Source of the DNA: Bacteroidota bacterium
Lineage (GTDB): Bacteria; Bacteroidota; Bacteroidia; Bacteroidales; Prolixibacteraceae
Length of the DNA stretch: 13,611 nt
Direction: 5' to 3'
Assembly (NCBI GenBank): GCA_030695265.1
Contig: JAUYTA010000700.1
Span: forward strand, 1 to 13,611
Shown: one piece after another, positions 1-6,119 of the stretch
How positions within the stretch are numbered: position 1 is the first letter of the stretch
Layout of the letters: every line of letters begins with the position of its first letter
The notes under the pieces: generated by a model
The model's input: only the letters and a program-made list of their open reading frames with translations
What the model was told of the DNA's origin: nothing
Databases searched by the model: none
Position numbers and translations under genes: made by a program

Positions 1-479
1 TCAATTGAACGGATCAGAATCGGGATGATTAGAAAAGTTACAGTCAGAATACCGGCCAGTAATGACGACCGTAATCCGAGATAAACCATCAGGGTAAATC
101 CAAAAGCGCCGTAAACAATGGATGGAATTCCGAACAGGACATCAAACGATAAGCGAGTAAATTGTGCCAGTCGCGAGTTTTCAGGCAAATAGAGGTTAAT
201 GTACAAAACGATCGGCAGACTGAAACTCAGTCCCAAAGTAATTGATCCGATCACAATGTACAACGATCCAATAATCGCGTTCAGCAAACCACCTTCCTTG
301 CCAATGTAAAAACCACCACCCGGGATTTTAGAAACCATGTCCCAACTCATTGCCGGAAGTCCACGTTTGACAACTGCAAAAATGATCATCAAAAGAGAAA
401 CAACAATGACCATCGTGGCACCCATCATCAGCCCTTTGAATATCTTTTCCTCTAATTTTATAATTCTGAAATGTTTCAT
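1..479 (-). CDS. pstA: PstA-like ABC transporter permease, 3' end beyond the window
   Basis: Inner-membrane permease of a PstSCAB-type anion importer, pairing with PstC. Only the first 159 residues are present; the reading frame is open to the left edge. The protein starts MKHFRIIKLEEK, has a membrane segment at about 18-38, a periplasmic stretch with PGGGFYIGKEGG (53-64), and then further membrane segments. GIPSIVYGAFG (117-127) is the PstA/PstC family signature and matches the GIPPVVYGVWG of the neighbouring PstC. The ATG at 479-477 is the first plausible start and lies 18 nt after a 22-codon ORF that overlaps the pstC stop. A pstB ATPase gene is expected further left but is not visible. 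Family assignment is firm; the substrate is inferred from the operon and is uncertain, because the binding protein is divergent. Confidence 0.93.
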   Translation of the reverse strand, partial: MKHFRIIKLEEKIFKGLMMGATMVIVVSLLMIIFAVVKRGLPAMSWDMVSKIPGGGFYIGKEGGLLNAIIGSLYIVIGSITLGLSFSLPIVLYINLYLPENSRLAQFTRLSFDVLFGIPSIVYGAFGFTLMVYLGLRSSLLAGILTVTFLIIPILIRSI

Positions 480-497
480 GTGAATATTATTTGTTTT

Positions 498-566
498 TTA
501 ATTGACACATGGAACTCCCAAATAGTCATTCTCCTGTTTGATAATGTTTTCTAATGGTCGTTTCAT
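498..566 (-). CDS. 22-residue ORF between pstC and pstA
   Basis: Small ORF starting MKRPLENIIKQE and ending GVPCVN before a TAA stop. Its ATG overlaps the pstC stop codon in an ATGA arrangement, which is the classical layout for coupled translation, and it ends 18 nt before the pstA ATG. Composition is protein-like (charged N-terminal helix, then a short YLGVPC tail with one Cys), but at this length chance cannot be excluded. It has no match to a family I recognise. It could be a tiny transporter subunit, a translational relay keeping ribosomes moving from pstC to pstA, or spacer. Support is the ATGA junction and the in-frame length only. Confidence 0.45.
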   Translation of the reverse strand: MKRPLENIIKQENDYLGVPCVN

Positions 567-1474
567 AATGCAAAATTCTTTTCAATCCGGATTAAAACCA
601 ATCGTGAAATAGCATTAAAAGCAAGGATTATTACAAATAAGAGCAAGGCTGAAAGCATAAGTGCCGCATCGTACATCGGGATCGACATCATTTCGCCGTA
701 ATTGTTTGCAATGAGTGCAGGCAAGGGATAGGCAGGATCAAAAAGATTTTTTGGCACTTCCGAGACATTTCCGCAGACCATCAGCACGGCAATTGTTTCG
801 CCAAAAGCCCGCGAAAGAGCCAACACCACTGCGGCTGCCAGTCCCGGAAACGATTTGCGCAAAACTACTTTCTTGATGGTTTGCCAGTTTGTTGCACCCA
901 ATGAAAGCGAGGCTTCGCGCAATCCGCCGGGCAAGGCATCGAAGATTTCAATAAATACAGAAATCATCAATGGAATGATCATGATTGCCAGTACAATTCC
1001 ACCGGCCAGCACGCTATACCCGGTTGAAAACTCGACAAAATGTGGAGCAAGTGTTTCTGATATAAAAGGCACCACCACTAAAATACCCCAAACGCCATAA
1101 ACTACCGGCGGAATTCCGGCCAATACATCAACCATCGGGAAGACAATCTTTTTGATGTATGGATGGGCATATTCCGAAAGGTAAATTGCAGCAAGTAAAC
1201 ACAGCGGCAGCGAAAGAAATATAGCGAGTCCGGTAACCCACAAGGTTCCCATTATAAACGGGTAAAAACCAAATTCTCCCTTTAATGGCCGCCAGCTTTC
1301 ACCGGTCAAAAGGGACCACAACGATTGCTGATCCAAAATCGGCACCGATTTTAAATACAGGCTGATGCCGATGATGACAGCAAATGACAAAGAAATCAGT
1401 GTCAGGAAAAGCATTGAATTCCTGATCACCAATTCCTTTATCTGGCGGTATTTATTGTATCGAATTTTATCCAT
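563..1474 (-). CDS. pstC: PstC-like ABC transporter permease
   Basis: Inner-membrane permease partner of PstA, 303 residues, the usual PstC length. Membrane segments are visible at about 19-41, 73-100, 110-136, 153-178, 210-234 and 268-294. GIPPVVYGVWG (120-130) is the PstC/PstA signature, and EASLSLGATNWQTIKKVVL (187-205) is the cytoplasmic EAA loop that docks on the ATPase. The ATG follows the TAG stop of the pstS-like gene with no gap and there is no clear Shine-Dalgarno sequence, so translation is probably coupled. The 3' end overlaps a 22-codon ORF by ATGA. The protein looks intact and complete. Confidence 0.95.
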   Translation of the reverse strand: MDKIRYNKYRQIKELVIRNSMLFLTLISLSFAVIIGISLYLKSVPILDQQSLWSLLTGESWRPLKGEFGFYPFIMGTLWVTGLAIFLSLPLCLLAAIYLSEYAHPYIKKIVFPMVDVLAGIPPVVYGVWGILVVVPFISETLAPHFVEFSTGYSVLAGGIVLAIMIIPLMISVFIEIFDALPGGLREASLSLGATNWQTIKKVVLRKSFPGLAAAVVLALSRAFGETIAVLMVCGNVSEVPKNLFDPAYPLPALIANNYGEMMSIPMYDAALMLSALLLFVIILAFNAISRLVLIRIEKNFAL

Positions 1475-2434
1475 CTATTTTATTTGTTCTAGTCCTGCTG
1501 CAAGTTTTTCTTTCGAAAGATTGATATACCCACTGTCGAACACGTATTTCTGACCTTCGGTGAGCGACCACCGAATGAATTCAACAAGTTCGTTTTTTAC
1601 CGGTTTTTTTAATGTTACAAAATACAGGTCGCGTGCCGGTGGTGAGGGATATTTGCCTGATGCAATCGCGTTAACAATTTCATCCATTGTACCATAAAAA
1701 TTTTCCTCCTGATCTATTTTCCCGTTGTTGTTGATGTCCAGCGGAACCACTTTAATACCCGGATTGGGTTTTTTAGTTTTCGCATCGTAGGCATAACCAA
1801 TGTTGTTGAATGCAATTCCCGATGGGTCTTTCGAAACAGCCTGTGCCAAACCGGGATCACCAAAAACGCCCACACCCAGAAGGTCTTCCTGCTTTTTACC
1901 CAGGTATGCGGCCCAGGTTTCGGCAGCGCCACAAGCATCAGAACGGGTATAAACACGTATTGGAACTGCGCTTTTTGTACCGAGTGCCTGCCCCCAGGTT
2001 TTGGTCTTACCCGTTATGAAGATGTTAACAGCAGCTTCACGATCCAGTCCAATTGTAAGGATGTCTTTGATATTAGGGTTCTTTTCACTGATTGTTGGAA
2101 CCACCGCATCTTTACTTAGCGCAATTGCATAAGCACCTTTCTTCAATTCGTCAGGGTTTATTTCACGTGAAACCAAACCGATATCTACCATATTTGAAAG
2201 CACATCGGTAATACCTTTTCCGGCACCTCCGGCTGAAATATCAATTTTTACTCCCGGATGAATTTTTTTGAATTCTTCGGCCCATTTTACTGTAAGCGGA
2301 TATAGTGCAAATGCACCGGAAATACTGATGTTCCCTTTTAAAGCCTCCTTGGGCTGACTATTCACTTTTGATATTGAAAGTGAACCAATCACTAACAGTG
2401 CAAAGAAATAGGAGGTTAATTTTTTCATAATCAT
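1475..2434 (-). CDS. pstS: PstS-like periplasmic anion-binding protein
   Basis: Periplasmic solute-binding protein of the PBP-like-2/PstS family, 319 residues. A Sec signal peptide covers about 1-26 (KK, hydrophobic core, cleavage near VNSQ) and there is no lipobox Cys, so the mature protein should be soluble. A second ATG at residue 3 (MKKLTS) is an equally good start. The fold signature is SGAFALYPLTVKWAEEF (38-54), SAGGAGKGITDVL (67-79) and VDIGLVSREI (83-92). By eye, the phosphate-binding R-A-D-G-S-G-T segment of E. coli PstS corresponds to R-S-D-A-C-G-A here (164-170), so a Ser and a Thr ligand become Cys and Ala. Residues 233-244 form an EF-hand-like calcium loop. Abuts pstC directly. 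Family is secure; phosphate specificity is not. Confidence 0.9.
   Translation of the reverse strand: MIMKKLTSYFFALLVIGSLSISKVNSQPKEALKGNISISGAFALYPLTVKWAEEFKKIHPGVKIDISAGGAGKGITDVLSNMVDIGLVSREINPDELKKGAYAIALSKDAVVPTISEKNPNIKDILTIGLDREAAVNIFITGKTKTWGQALGTKSAVPIRVYTRSDACGAAETWAAYLGKKQEDLLGVGVFGDPGLAQAVSKDPSGIAFNNIGYAYDAKTKKPNPGIKVVPLDINNNGKIDQEENFYGTMDEIVNAIASGKYPSPPARDLYFVTLKKPVKNELVEFIRWSLTEGQKYVFDSGYINLSKEKLAAGLEQIK
1703..1738 (-). other. EF-hand-like Ca-binding loop within the PstS-like protein
   Basis: Codons 233-244 read DINNNGKIDQEE. This fits the 12-residue EF-hand loop pattern: acidic or amide ligands at positions 1, 3 and 5, Gly at 6, a hydrophobic residue at 8, Asp at 9 and Glu at 12. 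It is followed by aromatic NFY. Calcium binding is inferred from the motif only; the flanking helices of a full EF-hand are not evident, so it may be a dockerin-type isolated loop. Confidence 0.6.
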
Positions 2435-2496
2435 ATTTTAAATTTGTTATTTGTTTCTTTTCTTCTGCCTTCTAACTTTTTAACTTCTGACTATCC

Positions 2497-3636
2497 TTAA
2501 AATCCAATCTGAAGCTGGGCGTTGGCAAAATTGTTATCAATGCTTGTTCCTTCTTCCTGCTTGATGGAGTAGTTGACCAGCAATTTGGTATTTGCATTGA
2601 AGTTATAATTTGCACCTAACACCACCCAGGTTGAAGCATCATCAGCTTTGGCCTTATCTGCATCATAAAAATCATACTTGGCTACCACTTGTACTTTTTT
2701 CTGAAGAAAATAATATGCTCCCAGAACATAGTAACCTTCGCGTTCGGTCAAATCATCCTTGCCATAAATGTATTCACTGCGCAGAGAGAAATTTTTAAGA
2801 TCGTAGCTCAGATCGAATCCCAAACGATCGCGGTTGACTATTTTTGAAGGAGTAGTTACGACCGTTCCGGTTTTTACTTCAGGCACAAAACGTGAACCAT
2901 CATACCATGCGCCACTAAATGCCAGACCAGTTACCGGATAAAAAATAAGGCGTGCTGCATAATCCTTTTCCTCATCTTTATCAGCAGTATTAATTCCTGA
3001 ACCGTTGTAAACACCCAATCGGTAATCCACCACCGGACGGTTTTTCAATTTCAGAAGTGTACCACCAAGCAGAATACCTATGTCGCGTCCATTCTGGTTG
3101 CCACCCACGTCTTTTCCACGGGCAGTTAAAGCTTCTACTGCCTGCGAACGGTCTATCAGTTCCAATTTAGGCGAACTTGTAAGGTTTTCGAGCGAGAATG
3201 GGATTTTTGCCTGACCAAAAGTGATATTCAAATAATCGTTCACTTTTAATTCAGCATAGGCATCAATCAGTTTCGGCGATCCGGCCAAATCGAATTGTAA
3301 CCGATACCCCCAGTATGGTGAAATGTTTCCTTTTAAATCAATACGTGCCCGGCGGATATCGAACCCATCAATTGCACCTGTTTGTTCCAGTGCCTGATAA
3401 CGTATTTGTGTATAGCCTGCAAGAGTGATTTTTTTCGCCGCATTTACCGGAAACGCCTTTACCTTGGCCAGATTTGCCTGCGTAGCAATAGCAGCTTCCG
3501 CACGAATTGAATCAGCTTCCTTTTGTGCGATAAGATTTTTCTGAACCAAACCATTCAGTATATCATCGGTCGATTGCGAACTTGAAGTAAGGACAAAAAC
3601 CACAAGCACTATTATTAATAAGAGTAATTTTTTCAT
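2497..3636 (-). CDS. OprO/OprP-like outer-membrane porin
   Basis: Outer-membrane channel of the phosphate-selective porin O/P family, 379 residues. A signal peptide spans about 1-20 (MKKLLLLIIVLVVF). Residues 22-60 form a polar helical, probably coiled-coil segment (STDDILNGLVQKN, EADSIRAEAA), which is a trimerisation-type N-terminus often seen in this family. The barrel begins near 70 (ITLAGYTQIRYQA). Family hallmarks are FDIRRARIDLKGNI (92-105) and GQAKIPFSLENLTSSPKLEL (141-160), and the last residue is Phe (LQIGF), the outer-membrane insertion signal. It is first in the operon, 62 nt before the PstS-like gene, so it probably supplies the same anion across the outer membrane. The channel may not be phosphate-specific. 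Confidence 0.9.
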   Translation of the reverse strand: MKKLLLLIIVLVVFVLTSSSQSTDDILNGLVQKNLIAQKEADSIRAEAAIATQANLAKVKAFPVNAAKKITLAGYTQIRYQALEQTGAIDGFDIRRARIDLKGNISPYWGYRLQFDLAGSPKLIDAYAELKVNDYLNITFGQAKIPFSLENLTSSPKLELIDRSQAVEALTARGKDVGGNQNGRDIGILLGGTLLKLKNRPVVDYRLGVYNGSGINTADKDEEKDYAARLIFYPVTGLAFSGAWYDGSRFVPEVKTGTVVTTPSKIVNRDRLGFDLSYDLKNFSLRSEYIYGKDDLTEREGYYVLGAYYFLQKKVQVVAKYDFYDADKAKADDASTWVVLGANYNFNANTKLLVNYSIKQEEGTSIDNNFANAQLQIGF

Positions 3637-3677
3637 TCTTTCTATATTATCTATTGATTTACTGTATAATTCTTCAA

Positions 3678-3720
3678 TTTTTGGACTTCATTTTCTGAAG
3701 TTAAACCCAACAGCCAAAAA
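3678..3720 (-). promoter_or_regulatory. Two-part hairpin in the porin mRNA leader
   Basis: On the minus-strand transcript, TTTTTGG pairs with CCAAAAA and, inside it, ACTTCA pairs with TGAAGT around a GAAAA loop. A 12-nt bulge sits on the 5' side. The structure lies about 41 nt before the porin ATG. It lacks a following U-run, so it is not a plain intrinsic terminator. It may affect leader stability or translation. Confidence 0.35.
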
Positions 3721-3797
3721 TACATACTCCAATAAAGCATCATGATTAATCCATAATTGGATAATTTAGGACTGAGACTGAAATTTAATAGGAGGAC

Positions 3798-3815
3798 CCA
3801 TTAAATATTTAATGG
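3798..3815. promoter_or_regulatory. Perfect 18-bp palindrome, possible operator
   Basis: CCATTAAATATTTAATGG is a perfect inverted repeat with no spacer, between the Cys-rich leader ORF and the porin gene. It could be an operator or an RNA hairpin of weak, AU-rich stability. No regulator can be assigned. Confidence 0.35.
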
Positions 3816-3871
3816 TTTTCAAATGGAAAGGACTAATTAATCGAATTGGATCTAATGAAAATGATTAGTAT

Positions 3872-4003
3872 TTAGCTGCACATTCGCATTCGGAGAGTCG
3901 AACTACACAATTGGAGGCAACAACAACAACGGCCAGCATTGTGGTTGCCAGTACCGTTCATCCGGAGTAAATTCTGATTGGATATTTGTTGCGTTTTGTT
4001 CAT
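3872..4003 (-). CDS. Cys-run leader peptide, 43 residues
   Basis: An ORF starting MNKTQQISNQNLLRMNGTG, with AGRCCCCLQLC in its middle (Cys at 26-29 and 33) and a sixth Cys near the end (MCS). GATAAAGAG directly precedes the ATG and is a weak ribosome site. The four Cys codons (TGT TGT TGT TGC, at 3917-3928) lie in the 3' arm of an RNA hairpin at 3916-3949. It is the only ORF of note in the 604-bp gap before the porin operon and reads in the operon's direction. Cys-run upstream ORFs that sense cysteine are known in mycobacteria. By analogy this could be an attenuator for the porin-Pst-like operon, but no terminator is obvious downstream. It may also be a non-functional chance ORF. Confidence 0.5.
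   Translation of the reverse strand: MNKTQQISNQNLLRMNGTGNHNAGRCCCCLQLCSSTLRMRMCS
3916..3949 (-). promoter_or_regulatory. RNA hairpin overlapping the leader Cys codons
   Basis: In the minus-strand transcript, GGCAAC pairs with GTTGCC and, after one mismatch, ACAA pairs with TTGT; two G-U pairs may extend it. The loop is about 8 nt. The 3' arm contains the Cys codon run of the leader ORF, so a ribosome slowed at these codons would open the stem. Confidence 0.45.
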
Positions 4004-4026
4004 CTCTTTATCGTTTAATGACTTTA

Positions 4027-4034
4027 CAAAGATG
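4027..4034 (-). promoter_or_regulatory. Possible -7 box for the leader and porin-pst operon
   Basis: CATCTTTG on the minus strand matches the Bacteroidota -7 consensus TAnnTTTG except at the first base. It lies 23 nt before the leader ATG. No -33 TTTG is seen at the usual distance, which would fit a promoter that depends on an activator. Confidence 0.35.
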
Positions 4035-4056
4035 AAACAGAAAAGTAAGTCAGGAA

Positions 4057-4097
4057 ATACCTTGTTTCGGGTAAATTATATACCACAAATGAGGTAT
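4057..4097. promoter_or_regulatory. Two tandem TACC-N8-GGTA dyads
   Basis: ATACC-8nt-GGTA at 4057-4073 and ATACC-8nt-GGTAT at 4080-4097 repeat with a 23-bp offset, about two helical turns. They sit between the leader ORF (minus) and the Crp/Fnr gene (plus), so a bound dimer could control either. No protein can be assigned. Confidence 0.35.
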
Positions 4098-4170
4098 TTT
4101 AAGTATAAATACTGAACTCAATTTTTCAAAAATACGTTTTAATACGACTATAAAATCTATCGACTTAAAG

Positions 4171-4178
4171 TACTTTTG
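4171..4178 (+). promoter_or_regulatory. -7 box of the first crp/fnr-type gene
   Basis: TACTTTTG matches the Bacteroidota -7 consensus TAnnTTTG exactly. It is 62 nt before the ATG of the Crp/Fnr gene. No clear -33 element is seen. Confidence 0.5.
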
Positions 4179-4240
4179 GTATCAGGTCTATGTTCATTGA
4201 CCAACAAAAATTCAGGATTCCATACTAAAAAAATCAGGCT

Positions 4241-4930
4241 ATGTTTTTAAATGAAACCAAGCAGGAGTATTCCTGGTTCAGAAGAATTTCGTCGCAATTC
4301 ATTGCTGAAAAAGACTTCGAAAAATTAGAAAGAACCTCGGTTAAACTCAATTTCAGGAAAGGGGAAACCATTTTGAAACAGGGCGGAATTCCCAATCACA
4401 TAGCATATCTCGAAAAAGGGATTGTGAAATTCAACTACGAAAGCGAATCTGGAAAAAACCTGATTCTGACCATTGTTTCGGCTCCAAAAATTTTGGGTGG
4501 AGCCAACCTTTTTTATAAAGACAATAATCTTTTTTCACTCATAGCTGTTGAAGATTGCGAGGTCATAATGATTGACTCCAAAGTGATCCAGGATGTACTA
4601 ATAGACAATTCGAAATTTGCCATGATGATGTTTCAGGTGGCTTCTGAAATGTTTAAAAAATCGGTCATGAACTTTATAAGCCTGGCACACAAGCAAAAGG
4701 AAGGACGGATCGCCGACATTTTTTTGTACCTGGCTGATGAAGTTTACCACAATTCTACTTTTCTCCTTTCGCTAACCCGAAAAGAAATTGCCGAATTTGC
4801 AGGTTGTTCCACCGAAAATGTGATTATGACTTTATCCAAATGGCAAAACGAGAAAATTATTACTTTGGTTGGGAAGACAATTGAAATCAAAGACATGAGT
4901 AAATTGAAGTATATCAGCAAAATAGGATAA
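4241..4930 (+). CDS. Crp/Fnr-family transcription regulator (first copy)
   Basis: Cytoplasmic DNA-binding regulator, 229 residues. An N-terminal cyclic-nucleotide-binding-type beta barrel (about 20-118) includes FRKGETILKQGG (38-49) and AVEDCEVIMI (102-111). A long dimer helix follows (120-150), then GRIADIFLYL (155-164) and a C-terminal winged helix with LTRKEIAEFAGCSTENVIMT (178-197). The phosphate-binding-cassette residues of cAMP-binding Crp are not apparent, and there is no N-terminal Cys cluster, so neither cAMP nor an Fe-S cluster is supported; the signal is unknown. It is divergent from the leader-porin-pst operon and shares a 237-bp upstream region with the leader ORF, which makes control of that operon plausible. 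It is a paralogue of the regulator at 10287-10982. Confidence 0.9.
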   Translation: MFLNETKQEYSWFRRISSQFIAEKDFEKLERTSVKLNFRKGETILKQGGIPNHIAYLEKGIVKFNYESESGKNLILTIVSAPKILGGANLFYKDNNLFSLIAVEDCEVIMIDSKVIQDVLIDNSKFAMMMFQVASEMFKKSVMNFISLAHKQKEGRIADIFLYLADEVYHNSTFLLSLTRKEIAEFAGCSTENVIMTLSKWQNEKIITLVGKTIEIKDMSKLKYISKIG

Positions 4931-5126
4931 GGATGTTAACCTGCTCGAAATCGTCAGGCTTTTTGAAGGAAGCATTGCCATGTTGAAATGCACTTCAGAA
5001 AAATACTACGAAGCCTGCGAACGTTGCAAAGACGAAGAGAATTGTTCCATCCGCAAAACATCTAAAGACATCAGGACTTATACGTATAACGAACTGGCAG
5101 CAACTTCATTGGAAATGCTCATCTGA
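4926..5126 (+). pseudogene. C-terminal remnant of an Rrf2-family regulator
   Basis: The reading frame, +1 relative to the upstream crp gene, is open from its stop codon and encodes about 66 residues. It reads DVNLLEIVRLFEGSIAMLKC, then YYEACERC and KDEENCSIRKTSKD, and ends LAATSLEML. This matches the C-terminal half of Rrf2/IscR-type proteins (LLDIIEAIEGPIAL, CERxxxCPLR, then the TLADL-like end) and keeps four Cys of the kind that bind an Fe-S cluster. The N-terminal winged helix is absent. The internal ATG at 4980, with GAAGGAAG seven nt before it, could allow a 48-residue Cys-rich protein (4980-5126) to be made. I read it as a decayed gene, with possible survival as a mini-protein. Confidence 0.6.
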
Positions 5127-5207
5127 TTAATGCATATTTTCCTGTAACCAAACCAGTCAATTTCATACAGAAACCATTGCTTAATTTTTGAACTTTTCCT
5201 GAAGAAC

Positions 5208-5222
5208 AATGCAGGCTGCATT
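5208..5222. promoter_or_regulatory. Palindrome upstream of the tcdA promoter
   Basis: AATGCAG-G-CTGCATT is a perfect 7-bp inverted repeat with a single central base, ending 35 bp before the -7 box of tcdA. It is placed like an activator site. No regulator is assigned. The rest of 5127-5307 holds only the promoter box. Confidence 0.35.
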
Positions 5223-5257
5223 TATGCAATGACACTATACGCGCTTCACTTTTTTTA

Positions 5258-5265
5258 TACATTTG
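5258..5265 (+). promoter_or_regulatory. -7 box of the tcdA unit
   Basis: TACATTTG is an exact TAnnTTTG match, 42 nt before the tcdA ATG. It would start the tcdA-methyltransferase-zinc-ribbon transcript. Confidence 0.55.
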
Positions 5266-5307
5266 CAGCCGCGTTTAATGAATTGAATCACATTAATCAA
5301 GGGAATA

Positions 5308-6108
5308 ATGGCTATCGAGAAGGGAATATTTCAGCGTACCGGGTTACTGTTGGGAAAAGAGGTGATGGAAAAGATTGCATCGAAAAACGTGATCATCTTC
5401 GGAATTGGGGGAGTTGGAAGCTGGTGCGCCGAAAGCCTTGTGCGAAGCGGAATCCGAAGGTTGACCATTGTAGATTCCGACCTGATTTGCATCACCAACA
5501 TCAACCGGCAATTGCATGCCACCACCCAAACTGTTGGCGAAGTAAAAACTGATGCGCTTAAAAACCGTTTGCTTGAAATCAATCCTTCGGCCGAAATTCA
5601 AACCATTCAGAAAATATACGATCCTGAAAGCTCCGATTCATTCGAACTTGATTCATACGATTTTATCATCGATGCCATCGACAGTTTGAGCAATAAAATC
5701 CATTTGATCCGGCAAGCAACCCGAACCAATGCTGTTTTCTTTTCTTCAATGGGCGCTTCGCTGAAACTTGACCCGACAAAAATTCGCGTGGCTGAATTCT
5801 GGAAAGTAAAAGGTTGCCCGCTCGGACACATCGTCCGCAAGAAGATCCGCAAAGGCGATTTGCCAGCCAAAAAATTTATGTGCATTTACAGCGAAGAACT
5901 GCTCGAAAACAAAGGAGCAGGTTCGTCGTGCGGAACCGACAAATGTTTGTGCCCCAAATTAAAAAATGCACCGGGTGATCCTGATTTGGCTGATCATGAA
6001 TGGTGCAGCCAGAAAGCGGTGATCAACGGAACCGTGGCACATATCACAGCCATTTACGGATTTACGCTTGCAGGATTGGTTATTCAAAGCATTTACAATG
6101 AAGAATAA
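5308..6108 (+). CDS. tcdA: tRNA threonylcarbamoyladenosine dehydratase
   Basis: E1-like enzyme that uses ATP to cyclise t6A at position 37 of ANN-decoding tRNAs to ct6A; cytoplasmic, 266 residues, close to E. coli TcdA. The N-terminus IFQRTGLLLGKEVMEKI matches the family opening. The nucleotide-binding loop is GIGGVGSWCAESL (32-44), followed by IVDSDLICITNINRQLHA (54-71) with the conserved Asp and N-x-N-R-Q, and DAIDS (122-126). KLDPTKIRVAEF (153-164) and the GTVAHITAIYGF end (241-252) also fit. A Cys-rich stretch lies at 206-233 (SSCGTDKCLC and EWCSQ), with four Cys that could hold a zinc ion. First gene of a three-gene unit with an 11-nt gap to the next. ThiF/MoeB-like alternatives are less likely given the start and end motifs. 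Confidence 0.9.
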   Translation: MAIEKGIFQRTGLLLGKEVMEKIASKNVIIFGIGGVGSWCAESLVRSGIRRLTIVDSDLICITNINRQLHATTQTVGEVKTDALKNRLLEINPSAEIQTIQKIYDPESSDSFELDSYDFIIDAIDSLSNKIHLIRQATRTNAVFFSSMGASLKLDPTKIRVAEFWKVKGCPLGHIVRKKIRKGDLPAKKFMCIYSEELLENKGAGSSCGTDKCLCPKLKNAPGDPDLADHEWCSQKAVINGTVAHITAIYGFTLAGLVIQSIYNEE

Positions 6109-6119
6109 ATAAAAACATA

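Noticed and set aside
4034..4060. A PhoB (Pho box) site before the leader ORF
   Set aside because: CTGACTT and CTGTTTC on the minus strand are 13 bp apart, not 11 as in the E. coli Pho box, so the match is too weak to claim.
4241..4930. Fe-S-binding FNR identity for the first Crp/Fnr gene
   Set aside because: There are no N-terminal Cys residues; the only Cys are in AVEDCEV and in the helix-turn-helix.
4926..5126. A frameshift fusion of the Crp/Fnr gene to the Rrf2 fragment
   Set aside because: The Crp/Fnr protein is of normal length with a natural stop, and no slippery site is seen at the junction, so a fused product is less likely than a remnant.
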